The notes beneath the pieces are model-generated. The model was not told the DNA's origin. It made no database searches and saw nothing but the letters and a program-made list of their open reading frames with translations. Both the position numbers and the translations under genes were made by a program. DNA of 64,000 bases from positions 1-64,000 of the forward strand of contig NZ_LQIX01000008.1 of NCBI RefSeq assembly GCF_001500045.1. The letters run 5' to 3'. The DNA comes from Mycobacterium sp. GA-1199. GTDB lineage: Bacteria; Actinomycetota; Actinomycetes; Mycobacteriales; Mycobacteriaceae. Positions 24,001-30,641 of the stretch are shown here, piece after piece. Numbering within the stretch: the first letter of the stretch is position 1; each line of letters begins with the position of its first letter.

Positions 24001-24513
24001 CTCGACTTCGTCGGCAACCGGAACGCCCGCGGCGGTGAGCGTTTCGGCGTAGGCCGCCAACTGCAGCAGCGCCTCGACTTTCACCGAGCGCGCGAGCTTG
24101 GTGTCGCGCAATCGATACCGCTCACCTTCGGCGTCGCGCTCCAAGATCAGGAAGTCGGCGAAGCCGACGAACCGGCCGTCGAACATCGCGGCCTGGTAGA
24201 TCACCTCCGCGCGACGCTCGACAGCGCGACGCGTCTGCTCGGCGGCGGCGGTCAACCCGTCGATCGTGTACGGGGGCCTGCCGATGATCGCGACGTCGGT
24301 GCGGTCGCGCAGCAGATCGAGGTGTCGCTTCTCATGCTCGTCGCCGAGCTGGGCCGTCCTGGCCAACAACTCGTCTTCGTTCGTGACCGCGGGGCCCCGC
24401 CCGAGCTTGGCGTCGAAGGCGCGCAGCAACGCGTACTCGCAGCGGGCGGCCGCTGCAAGATCGGATGCGCTGTATACGACGCGGGTTTCGGCGCCGTCGG
24501 AGGCCACGAACAC
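21091..24513 (-). CDS. Predicted nuclease/SF1 helicase fusion, TM0106/Rv1251c family
   Basis: An 1140-residue multidomain protein. Residues 1-230 form a RecB/Cas4-like nuclease: GFADFLI (Asp120), RDTKLA (Asp137, Lys139), QLAAYAETL, and Cys25 with CFRCPEC (Cys222, 225, 228), consistent with an iron-sulfur cluster. Residues about 315-505 resemble a YprB/RNase H-like exonuclease domain (FFDFEGDP, YHYAAYEKSALLRL, DYNRYDCRSTHRLRDWL). The C-terminal part is an SF1 helicase of the IGHMBP2 type: Walker A GPPGTGKT (771-778), LLVIEEAGQ, GDPQQLPQV and VDKFQGRQAPVVF. A role in DNA or RNA repair is likely but unproven. GTG 24513 is fixed by TACAGT 6 nt upstream. Confidence 0.9.
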   Translation of the reverse strand: MFVASDGAETRVVYSASDLAAAARCEYALLRAFDAKLGRGPAVTNEDELLARTAQLGDEHEKRHLDLLRDRTDVAIIGRPPYTIDGLTAAAEQTRRAVERRAEVIYQAAMFDGRFVGFADFLILERDAEGERYRLRDTKLARSVKVEALLQLAAYAETLTAAGVPVADEVELVLGDGATASYRIDELLPVYRPRRDALQRLLDDHFASGAPVNWADESVRACFRCPECEAQVRAGDDLLLVANMRVSQRARLLDAGITTVADLARHEGPVAELSTRTFSALRDQARLQLAPRVDGKPPYQIVDPQPFTLLPDPDKGDLFFDFEGDPLWTADGHEWGLEYMWGVLEVGGGFRPLWAHDRASERRALVDFLKLVRQRRKKYPKMHIYHYAAYEKSALLRLAGRYGVGEDEVDDLLRRGVLVDLYPLVRKSIRVGTENYSLKSLEPLYMGSELRTGDVTTATESITMYARFCELRAEGRHDEADNMLKKIEDYNRYDCRSTHRLRDWLIKIAIESSVPPLGPQPVTQSIAVEDTDHLARTLMDFAGDGVAQRSPEQTAMALMAAARGYHRREDKPFWWAHFDRLNSPVDEWADTSDVFLVDTDGVVVVKDWHLPSTRARKQQRWLELTGALEGGGISKEVFALYEPPSPAGMADNADRRAAGNADVIEVDDANVPSRVVICERETPAGTFTQIPFALTPRNIVPTNKLREAIDTAAADVAAALPDLPRTAVVDILLRRPPRTRSGAPLPHTGDVTADITAAVLDLESSYLAVHGPPGTGKTFTAARIIAALVNDRQWRVGVVAQSHAVVENLFRELVKAGVDAERIAKKDCPDDVGCQAIDKDEYAAFIANHDGCVIGGTAWDFANDTRVEARSLNLLVIEEAGQYCLANTIAVARAADNLMLLGDPQQLPQVNQGHHPEPVDASALGWLVQENRTLPEEFGYFLDRSHRMHPAVCAPVSRLSYEGKLKSAEGPPAARRLVGQDPGVRVVSIPHDGNSTSSPEEAEAIVAATLTLLGSDWTDEHGTRALTQNDVLVVAPYNAQVLLLRDYFEAAGLSDVAVGTVDKFQGRQAPVVFISMTASSIDDVPRGISFLLNRNRLNVAVSRAKYLSVIVRSEALTEYLPSTPDRLIELGAFLSLGAPA

Positions 24514-24519
24514 GCTGCC

Positions 24520-24525
24520 ACTGTA
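24520..24525 (-). promoter_or_regulatory. -10 hexamer of the nuclease/helicase gene (leaderless)
   Basis: TACAGT on the minus strand, then 6 nt, then GTG 24513. The inverted-repeat copy at 24553-24578 lies immediately upstream of where the -35 would be. Confidence 0.5.
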
Positions 24526-24552
24526 TGTGACCCGGGCGACACCTCACCGCTT

Positions 24553-24618
24553 CGCCGAACGTGGGTTACCCGCACACCCGACGCGGCCCGCGCGTGACAC
24601 GAGCCCACACTCGACGGG
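24553..24618 (+). repeat. 66-bp inverted repeat, left copy, flanking the DUF559 gene
   Basis: Bases 24553-24578 (starting CGCCGAACGTGGGTTACC) are a perfect 26-bp inverted match to 25662-25687. The next 40 bp inward match the reverse complement of 25661-25622 at 28 of 40 positions without gaps. The core contains the palindrome GGGTTACCC. No target-site duplication is visible outside. Confidence 0.8.
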
Positions 24619-24644
24619 GCACTCATTCGTCCCCAAGGCCGCGC

Positions 24645-24653
24645 TTATCCACA
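24645..24653 (+). promoter_or_regulatory. DnaA-box-like sequence TTATCCACA
   Basis: An exact match to the canonical bacterial DnaA 9-mer, 63 bp upstream of the DUF559 gene and inside the inverted repeats. A chance match in 64 kb is possible. There is no AT-rich unwinding region, so this is not an origin. Confidence 0.3.
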
Positions 24654-24715
24654 GGACCGCCGTTCGTCGGCCCGCATCGACCGTTTAGGAGAGACGGCGT
24701 ACCGACAGTGACCGC

Positions 24716-25621
24716 ATGGATACGAATGCATCGCCGTTCATCGGCACTGAAGCGCTGGCGGCTGGAGTGGTGACAAGGCGAACGTTGGTCAGCCGCCACA
24801 ACATGATCTATCGGAATGTCTACCTGCCGAAGGGTGCGACGTTGACACCTGACAGACGAGCGGCGGCCGCGTGGTTGTGGTCCGGGCGAAACGCCACCCT
24901 CGCCGGGCCATCCGCCGCGGCCTTACATGGGTCTCGATGGATCGACGAGGACCTGCCCGCTGAACTGATTCGCGTCGAGGCATGTGATGTCGACGGAATC
25001 GTCATCCATCGGGCGAAGCTGCGTGATGACGAAGTCGGCATTGTGCGCGGAATGCCGGTCACCACTCCGGCGCGGACAGCATTCGACCTCGGGCGGAGGA
25101 AAGGGCTCGAGAGGGCGATCATCGCGGTCGATGCGTTGGCGAACGTTACTGGCCTCAAGCCGGTCGACGTCGCGCGTGTCGCCGAAACCCGTCGCGGCGC
25201 TCGCGGCACTGTGCAGCTGCGGCGGGTGCTGGAGCTGATGGACGGAGGCGCCGAATCACCGCAGGAAACCCGCACGCGCCTACAGCTGATCGCGGCCGGG
25301 TTTCCAAGGTCGCAAACGCAGATTCTCGTTGTCGACGACTACGGCTCGTTCGTCGCCCGCGTCGACATGGGCTGGGAGGAGTTCAAGGTCGGCGTCGAAT
25401 ACGACGGTCCGCAACACTGGGACGATCCGATACAGCATGCACGCGACATCGACCGGCTGGCCGAGCTGGCGGGTCAAGGCTGGCTGATTGTCCGGGTGAG
25501 TCGAGATCTCTTGCGCAATCGTCCGCATGTCTTTCTCGGTCGCGTACGGGACGCGATGCGGGCGAGAGGCTGGCCGCATTCGGACACGGTTCGGCTCAAC
25601 GCTCAAATAGCTCGCCTATAG
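24716..25621 (+). CDS. DUF559/AbiEi-like protein with Vsr-type endonuclease fold
   Basis: A 301-residue protein. The N-terminal half resembles the AbiEi antitoxin domain family (VVTRRTLVSRHNMIYRNVYL as a winged-helix start, AAAAWLWSGRNATLAGPSAA, GMPVTTPARTAFDLGRR). The C-terminal part has a DUF559 PD-(D/E)XK core: SPQETRTRLQL, VARVDMGWEEFKVGVEYDG and HARDIDRLAELAGQGWLIVRV. Key acidic residues are visible, so nuclease activity is possible, though many family members are unproven. No AbiEii toxin partner is adjacent. It is bounded by 66-bp inverted repeats and interrupts the neighbours that correspond to Rv1251c and Rv1252c. GACAGT sits 6 nt before the ATG, consistent with a leaderless mRNA. 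Confidence 0.78.
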   Translation: MDTNASPFIGTEALAAGVVTRRTLVSRHNMIYRNVYLPKGATLTPDRRAAAAWLWSGRNATLAGPSAAALHGSRWIDEDLPAELIRVEACDVDGIVIHRAKLRDDEVGIVRGMPVTTPARTAFDLGRRKGLERAIIAVDALANVTGLKPVDVARVAETRRGARGTVQLRRVLELMDGGAESPQETRTRLQLIAAGFPRSQTQILVVDDYGSFVARVDMGWEEFKVGVEYDGPQHWDDPIQHARDIDRLAELAGQGWLIVRVSRDLLRNRPHVFLGRVRDAMRARGWPHSDTVRLNAQIARL

Positions 25622-25687
25622 CCCGCCGAGTGTGGTCTCGATACACGTCGGCGCCGCGAAAGGTGTGCGGGTAACCCACGTTCGGCG
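25622..25687 (-). repeat. 66-bp inverted repeat, right copy, flanking the DUF559 gene
   Basis: It begins directly after the TAG of the DUF559 gene and ends with the 26-bp perfect match (25662-25687) to 24553-24578 in opposite orientation. The outer end touches the 14-bp tandem repeats at 25685-25726. Confidence 0.8.
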
Positions 25688-25726
25688 CCACCCGTCAGGC
25701 GCGACCCGTCAGCCGCCACCCGTCAG
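25685..25726. repeat. Three tandem 14-bp repeats over the lprE stop
   Basis: Units GCGCCACCCGTCAG, GCGCGACCCGTCAG and CCGCCACCCGTCAG occupy 25685-25698, 25699-25712 and 25713-25726. The third holds the lprE stop codon (minus-strand TGA, 25723-25725), so each unit repeats the end of lprE. Confidence 0.75.
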
Positions 25727-26295
25727 CCGGTGTTGCCGATCAGTTCGACGCCGTTTCCGTTCCAGCGGAACCTCACCACACTGTCGAGGCCGGGGACGCC
25801 GTTCGAGTAACGCAGCGCGACCGTGTCGCCGGTGCTCTCGGCGGTGTCCACGCCGTTGAACCCGTACGTGTCGGGCGCCCCGCTCGGAATGAACTTGCCG
25901 AGGTGGAACATCACCGCCCGCGTGTTGGGGTTGGTGGCGTTGGTGTTGGCCTTGACGATGACGACCGACAGCTGCGCGCACTCGTTGTAGTTGCCTGCGA
26001 TCGGCTCCGGATTCCAGCCCTGGTTGCTGCGGGGGTCGCGCGGCAGCTCGGCGACCGCCCTGGTGATCTCCGGGGCGGCGAGATTAACCGCGCAGGGGTC
26101 GGCCGCCGGTGCGCCGGACGCGGCGGGGGGAGCGGCCGAGGGCGGCGGCGCGGCCGGCGCGGGTGCCGAAGCGGGCATGGCGTCGGGCGTCTTGGAGACG
26201 GTGGAGTCGCTGGCTCCGCACCCGACGGCGATCACCAGCACCGCCGAGAGCGCCGCCGCCGAGCCGAGGAGGCCGTTGAGCCGAACCGTGCACAT
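25723..26295 (-). CDS. lprE: Lipoprotein LprE
   Basis: A 190-residue lipoprotein of the LppP/LprE family. The signal peptide VRLNGLLGSAAALSAVLVIA is followed by VGC with Cys26 as lipid anchor, then a Pro/Ala-rich spacer and the conserved domain (NYNECAQLSVVIVKANTNAT, VMFHLGKFIPSGAPDTYGF). From memory M. tuberculosis LprE (Rv1252c) shares these and the C-terminal VELIGNT. ATG 26295 has an AAGGGTGG site upstream; the longer frame from 26349 lacks one. It is divergent from the DeaD gene. The function in the envelope is not established. Confidence 0.85.
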   Translation of the reverse strand: MCTVRLNGLLGSAAALSAVLVIAVGCGASDSTVSKTPDAMPASAPAPAAPPPSAAPPAASGAPAADPCAVNLAAPEITRAVAELPRDPRSNQGWNPEPIAGNYNECAQLSVVIVKANTNATNPNTRAVMFHLGKFIPSGAPDTYGFNGVDTAESTGDTVALRYSNGVPGLDSVVRFRWNGNGVELIGNTG

Positions 26296-26374
26296 CACCT
26301 GAGCCACCCTTGCAAATCGCGTCGACCAGGTCGCGCCGACACACCGCATGGCGAATCGGGCTGCTCGCTGGCAC

Positions 26375-26380
26375 TAGACT
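26375..26380 (+). promoter_or_regulatory. -10 hexamer of the DeaD gene
   Basis: TAGACT ends 8 nt before the ATG at 26389, so the leader would be at most one or two bases. Confidence 0.4.
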
Positions 26381-26388
26381 CGACGCCG

Positions 26389-28074
26389 ATGACCTCCGCC
26401 GAGTCGGATGCGAGCCCCGACGGCTCGACCGGCGACCTGACCTTCGACGACCTGCAGATTCACCCTTCGGTGCTGCGGGCCGTCGTCGACGTCGGCTACG
26501 AGACTCCGTCCGCGATCCAGGCCGCCACCATCCCGGCCATGATGGCGGGTTCCGACGTGGTGGGTCTGGCCCAGACCGGCACCGGCAAGACCGCCGCGTT
26601 CGCGATCCCGATCCTGTCGAAGATCGACACCGCGAGCCGGGTGACCCAGGCGCTGGTCCTAGCGCCGACGCGCGAGTTGGCGCTGCAGGTGGCCGAGGCG
26701 TTCGGCCGCTACGGCGCCCACTTGCCGGAGGTCAACGTGCTGCCGATCTACGGCGGCTCGTCCTACGGTCCGCAGCTGGCCGGACTCAAACGCGGGGCCC
26801 AGGTCGTCGTCGGCACACCGGGTCGGGTGATCGACCACCTCGAGAAGGGCCGCCTGGACCTGTCGCGGCTCGACTACCTCGTACTCGACGAGGCCGACGA
26901 GATGTTGCAGATGGGCTTCGCCGAGGACGTCGAGCGCATCCTGGCCGACACCCCCGAGTTCAAGCAGGTCGCGTTGTTCTCGGCGACCATGCCGCCGGCG
27001 ATCCGCAAGATCACCAAGAAATACCTGCACGATCCGGTCGAGGTCACGGTCAAGGCGAAAACCGCCACCGCCGAGAACATTTCGCAGCGCTACATCCAGG
27101 TGTCGGGCCACCGCAAGATGGATGCGCTGACGCGGGTGCTCGAGGTGGAGGAGGGCGACGCGATGATCGTGTTCGTCCGCACCAAACAAGCCACCGAAGA
27201 GGTCGCCGAGCGGCTCAAGGCCAGAGGCTTCGCCGCGGCGGCGATCAACGGAGACATCCCGCAGGCGCAGCGCGAGCGCACCATCGCCGCATTGAAGGAC
27301 GGCAGAATCGACATCTTGATCGCGACGGATGTCGCCGCACGGGGACTGGACGTCGAACGCATCTCCCACGTTCTGAACTACGACATCCCCAACGACACCG
27401 AGTCCTATGTGCACCGCATCGGTCGCACGGGTCGGGCGGGCCGGTCGGGGTCGGCGTTGCTGTTCGTCACACCGCGCGAGCGCCACCTGCTCAAGGCCAT
27501 AGAGAAGGCCACCCGGTCCAAGCTGGTCGAGGCGGAACTGCCCACGGTCGAGGACGTCAACGCCCAGCGGGTGGCGAAGTTCCGCGACTCGATCACCGAA
27601 GCGCTCAGCGCACCGGGCGTCGACGTCTTTCGCAACATCATCGAGGACTACGAACGCGAGCACGACGTGCCGATCGCCGACATCGCGGCGGCGCTGGCCG
27701 CCCAGGCGCACGGTGGTGACGAGTTCTTCATGGTCGAACCGCCGCCGGAGAAACGCCGCGAACGTGACGAGCGTCCCCGCCGCGACAAGCCCGACCGCAA
27801 ACCGCGCGAAGGCCTGGCCACGTACCGCATCTCGGTGGGCAAGCGGCACAAGGTCGGACCCGGTCACATCGTCGGCGCCATCGCCAACGAAGGTGGTCTG
27901 CACCGCAGCGACTTCGGCCACATCACCATCCGTCCGGATTTCTCGTTGGTGGAGCTGCCCGCCGATCTGCCCAGGAAGACACTCAAAGCCCTTGAGAACA
28001 CCCGTATCTCGGGGGTGAAGATCAACCTGCAGCCCGACCGACGGCCGGACAAGGGCCGGCACAAGCAGAGATGA
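26389..28074 (+). CDS. deaD: ATP-dependent RNA helicase DeaD/CsdA
   Basis: A 561-residue DEAD-box helicase for RNA remodelling in ribosome assembly and mRNA decay, acting in the cytoplasm. Motifs in order: Q motif (FDDLQIHPSVLRAVVDVGYETPSAIQ region), Walker A AQTGTGKT, PTRELALQV, GTPGRVIDH, DEAD in YLVLDEADEM, SAT in LFSATMPP, FVRTKQATEEVA, ATDVAARGLDV and HRIGRTGRAGRSG. The C-terminus carries an Arg/Lys-rich stretch and a DbpA-type RNA-binding domain (about 485-550). The length equals Rv1253. Its stop overlaps the next gene by ATGA. Confidence 0.94.
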   Translation: MTSAESDASPDGSTGDLTFDDLQIHPSVLRAVVDVGYETPSAIQAATIPAMMAGSDVVGLAQTGTGKTAAFAIPILSKIDTASRVTQALVLAPTRELALQVAEAFGRYGAHLPEVNVLPIYGGSSYGPQLAGLKRGAQVVVGTPGRVIDHLEKGRLDLSRLDYLVLDEADEMLQMGFAEDVERILADTPEFKQVALFSATMPPAIRKITKKYLHDPVEVTVKAKTATAENISQRYIQVSGHRKMDALTRVLEVEEGDAMIVFVRTKQATEEVAERLKARGFAAAAINGDIPQAQRERTIAALKDGRIDILIATDVAARGLDVERISHVLNYDIPNDTESYVHRIGRTGRAGRSGSALLFVTPRERHLLKAIEKATRSKLVEAELPTVEDVNAQRVAKFRDSITEALSAPGVDVFRNIIEDYEREHDVPIADIAAALAAQAHGGDEFFMVEPPPEKRRERDERPRRDKPDRKPREGLATYRISVGKRHKVGPGHIVGAIANEGGLHRSDFGHITIRPDFSLVELPADLPRKTLKALENTRISGVKINLQPDRRPDKGRHKQR

Positions 28075-29210
28075 CGCTGTCGCGCGGCTTGGACGCGCAG
28101 GGCGGATTGGAATCCGTCAGCAGGGCCGAACGAGTCTCCTCGCTCACCGGTATCCGCGCCGTGGCCGCCCTGTTGGTGATGTTGACCCACGCCGCGTACA
28201 CGACGGGCAAGTACCCGCAGGGCTATGTCGGTCTGGTGTACTCCCGCGCCGAGATCGGCGTGCCGATCTTCTTCGTGCTCAGCGGGTTTCTGTTGTTCTC
28301 GCCGTGGGTGAAGGCCGCGCACGCGGGGGCCTCCCCGCCGTCGACGCGCCGTTACGCCTGGCGCCGGGTGCGACGGATCATGCCGGCTTACGTGGTCACC
28401 GTGCTGGCGGCCTACCTCGTTTACCACTTCCGCACCGCGGGCCCGAACCCCGGGCATAGCTGGGAGGGGTTGCTGCGCAACCTGACTCACACCCAGATCT
28501 ACACCGACAACTATCTGTACTCGTATCTGCATCAAGGCCTCACGCAGATGTGGAGCCTGGCGGTGGAAGTTGCGTTCTACGCCGTGCTGCCGCTGCTCGC
28601 GTGGTTGCTGCTGGTGGTGTTGTGTCGACGACGGTGGCGTCCGGGCCTGCTGATCGGCGGACTGTCCGTCCTGGCGCTGATCACACCCGCATGGTTGGTT
28701 CTCGTGCACACCACCGATTTCCTGCCCGACGGCTCGCGGCTGTGGTTGCCGTCGTATCTCGCCTGGTTCATCGGCGGGATGCTGCTGGCGGCGCTGCAAC
28801 CGCTGGGGGTTCGTGCCTACGGCCTGGCGTGCATACCGCTGGCGGTGGTGTGCTATTTCATCGCGTCCACACCCATCGCCGGGGAGCCGACCACCTCGCC
28901 CGCCGAGTTGCGCGAGGCATTGGTGAAGGCGTTCTTCTACGCGGTGATCGCGACGCTGGCGGTGGCGCCGCTGGCGCTGGGGGATCGCGGCATCTACGCC
29001 CGGGTGCTGTCGAGCCGGCCGATGGTGTTCCTCGGCGAGATCTCCTACGAGATCTTCCTGATCCACCTGATCACGATGGAACTGGCGATGGTCGAGGTGC
29101 TGCGCTATCCGATCTACACCGGATCGATCGCCATGCTGTTCCTCGTCACGTTCGTGATGACGGTCCCGCTGGCGTGGCTGCTGCACCGGTTCACCCGGGT
29201 GCGATCATGA
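28071..29210 (+). CDS. Acyltransferase family 3 membrane protein (Rv1254-like)
   Basis: A 379-residue polytopic membrane acyltransferase of the OafA/NodX type, which transfers acyl groups from acyl-CoA to sugars or other polar substrates. The family histidine is in TGIRAVAALLVMLTHAAY, followed by VPIFFVLSGFLLFSPWV and RRYAWRRVRRIMPAY. The region MWSLAVEVAFYAVLP carries the conserved Glu. About ten hydrophobic helices are visible. ATG 28071 overlaps the deaD stop (ATGA), as in M. tuberculosis Rv1253-Rv1254. The substrate is unknown. Confidence 0.88.
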   Translation: MTLSRGLDAQGGLESVSRAERVSSLTGIRAVAALLVMLTHAAYTTGKYPQGYVGLVYSRAEIGVPIFFVLSGFLLFSPWVKAAHAGASPPSTRRYAWRRVRRIMPAYVVTVLAAYLVYHFRTAGPNPGHSWEGLLRNLTHTQIYTDNYLYSYLHQGLTQMWSLAVEVAFYAVLPLLAWLLLVVLCRRRWRPGLLIGGLSVLALITPAWLVLVHTTDFLPDGSRLWLPSYLAWFIGGMLLAALQPLGVRAYGLACIPLAVVCYFIASTPIAGEPTTSPAELREALVKAFFYAVIATLAVAPLALGDRGIYARVLSSRPMVFLGEISYEIFLIHLITMELAMVEVLRYPIYTGSIAMLFLVTFVMTVPLAWLLHRFTRVRS

Positions 29211-29289
29211 CGCGATCGCGCACACGCACTAGCCGGTAGATCGCACGCGCCCGGTGCGTGAGAAGAACCCCTTAAGCGCGCCTCACGGC

Positions 29290-29308
29290 TTAGGGTAGCC
29301 TAACCGCA
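29290..29308. promoter_or_regulatory. IdeR (iron) box
   Basis: TTAGGGTAGCCTAACCGCA matches the mycobacterial IdeR consensus TTAGGTTAGSCTAACCTAA at 16 of 19 positions. It lies 22 bp upstream of the siderophore-interacting protein gene and overlaps a possible -10 (TAGCCT, 29296-29301). Repression under iron sufficiency is expected. Confidence 0.75.
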
Positions 29309-29330
29309 ACAGCGACACGGAGGGCTCGTT

Positions 29331-30047
29331 ATGTCGGACAAGAAGCCAACGCGCGGTTTTCAAGGCGCGGTGCTCAAGCTGCTGCGCGCCGGCGACTATC
29401 GGCTGACCGTGACGGGTAAGCGGGAGATCAGCCCGCACTACCTGCGGCTGAGCTTCGACGCCGGCGGCATGCTCGAAGGCTCGCCGCTGCACCCGACGAT
29501 GTGGATCCGCATGTGGTTCGCCGATGGTGAGAAGCTGCACCAGCGCGGCTACACCCTGGTCGACCCGAACCCCGCGGCCGACACGGTCGACATCGAGTTC
29601 GCCCTGCACGACGGCATCGCCTCGCATTGGGCGGAGAACGCCCAACCTGGCGACACGATCGAGGTCACGGTGCTCGGCAGCAACTTCACGCTGCCCGAAC
29701 CACCGCCTGCCGGCTACGTGATCGTCGGCGACACCGCCTCGCTGCCCGCCATCAACTCGTTGCTGACCGCGATCGGCGACGCCCCGGCGCGGGTGTTCTT
29801 GGAGGCGGCGCACGACGACGACCGTCAGCTACCCGTCGCCCGCAGCACCGACGTGATGTGGGTGGACCGCAAGAACGCCGGCGAAGCACTGGTGGAAGCG
29901 GTGGCCGCGGCGGCGTTCGAGGCCCCCGACCACTTCGGATGGGTCGCCTGCGACAACCGCACCACCCGCGCGGTGGTCAAGGTCTTCCGCGAGGAGTACA
30001 AGATCTCGAAGAAGTCGATCAAGGCCCAGGCTTACTGGGTGGCCTGA
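29331..30047 (+). CDS. Siderophore-interacting protein (FAD-dependent ferric reductase family)
   Basis: A 238-residue SIP-family flavoprotein that probably reduces ferric iron from a siderophore in the cytoplasm. It has a FAD-binding beta-barrel with ISPHYLRLSFDAGGMLEG and the RGYTLVDP motif, VDIEFALHDGIASHWAENAQ, and the NAD(P)H domain VIVGDTASLPAINSLL with a C-terminal tail KISKKSIKAQAYWVA. GGAGGG precedes ATG 29331. The IdeR box just upstream supports iron regulation. The 3' end shares a 17-bp direct repeat with the end of the convergent TetR gene. M. tuberculosis does not carry it between Rv1254 and Rv1255c. Confidence 0.88.
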   Translation: MSDKKPTRGFQGAVLKLLRAGDYRLTVTGKREISPHYLRLSFDAGGMLEGSPLHPTMWIRMWFADGEKLHQRGYTLVDPNPAADTVDIEFALHDGIASHWAENAQPGDTIEVTVLGSNFTLPEPPPAGYVIVGDTASLPAINSLLTAIGDAPARVFLEAAHDDDRQLPVARSTDVMWVDRKNAGEALVEAVAAAAFEAPDHFGWVACDNRTTRAVVKVFREEYKISKKSIKAQAYWVA

Positions 30048-30077
30048 CGGCTCCGGGCGCTACTGGGTGGCCTGACG
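30033..30077. repeat. 17-bp direct repeat across two convergent stop codons
   Basis: TACTGGGTGGCCTGACG is present at 30033-30049, where it encodes the end and stop of the SIP gene, and at 30061-30077, where its complement encodes the last codons of the TetR gene (QATQ-stop). The period is 28 bp. Confidence 0.7.
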
Positions 30078-30641
30078 ACTGGGCAGCACGATCGGTACGA
30101 CGAACTCCTCGAGCATCGACCGTTCGTCGTCCTCATCGTGACCGGGGAACAGCATCAGCGAGGTCATCACCCGCACCAGCCAGCGCGAGCGGTGCGCGAC
30201 CAGTTCTGGGTCGTCGGGACCGAGCGAGATGACGAACGCCTCGGTCAGTGCCTTGATCACCTCGGACTCCTCGGCCATCTCCGCGCCGATGGGTCGCTGG
30301 GTCGTGGCGAACCACGATGACAGGGCGGGGCTTTCGCGCACGTTGCGCAGTGAGGCCAGCATGCCCTCGATCAACCTCTCACGCGGATCGGTCAGCGCGT
30401 TGATCTGTTCGGTCATCTCGCGGTACAGCCGGTAGCTCTCCCGGTGGACATACGCGGTGTAGAGCGCCTCTCGGTTCTCGAAGTAGCGGTACAGCGTGGC
30501 CCGAGAACACCCTGCCGCAGAGGCGATCTCGTTCATGCCGACGGTGGCGGCCTCTTTCTGGGTGAACAGCTCGCCCGCGGCGTCGAGGATGCGGTCCGCG
30601 GCCACCTCGGTGCGCCGCGCGGCCAACCAGTCGCCGGCCAT
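30060..30641 (-). CDS. TetR-family regulator (Rv1255c-like)
   Basis: A 193-residue repressor-type protein. The N-terminal helix-turn-helix is MNEIASAAGCSRATLYRYFE (about residues 36-55), and the rest is an all-helical ligand-binding domain. It starts inside the stop codon of the CYP130 gene (TGATG at 30641), so it is co-transcribed with the P450 it probably controls, as Rv1255c-cyp130 in M. tuberculosis. A candidate operator is at 31892-31923. The ligand is unknown. Confidence 0.9.
   Translation of the reverse strand: MAGDWLAARRTEVAADRILDAAGELFTQKEAATVGMNEIASAAGCSRATLYRYFENREALYTAYVHRESYRLYREMTEQINALTDPRERLIEGMLASLRNVRESPALSSWFATTQRPIGAEMAEESEVIKALTEAFVISLGPDDPELVAHRSRWLVRVMTSLMLFPGHDEDDERSMLEEFVVPIVLPSRQATQ

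Noticed and set aside
24645..24653. Replication origin at the DnaA-like box
   Set aside because: One isolated box with no AT-rich region and no dnaA, dnaN or parAB genes nearby.
24716..25621. DUF559 gene as half of a type IV AbiE toxin-antitoxin system
   Set aside because: No AbiEii nucleotidyltransferase toxin is adjacent; neighbours are a helicase gene and lprE.
29207..29239. A 10-codon frame (MTRSRTRTSR) overlapping the acyltransferase stop, possible leader peptide for the SIP gene
   Set aside because: Too short to judge, and the SIP gene has its own IdeR-boxed promoter downstream.
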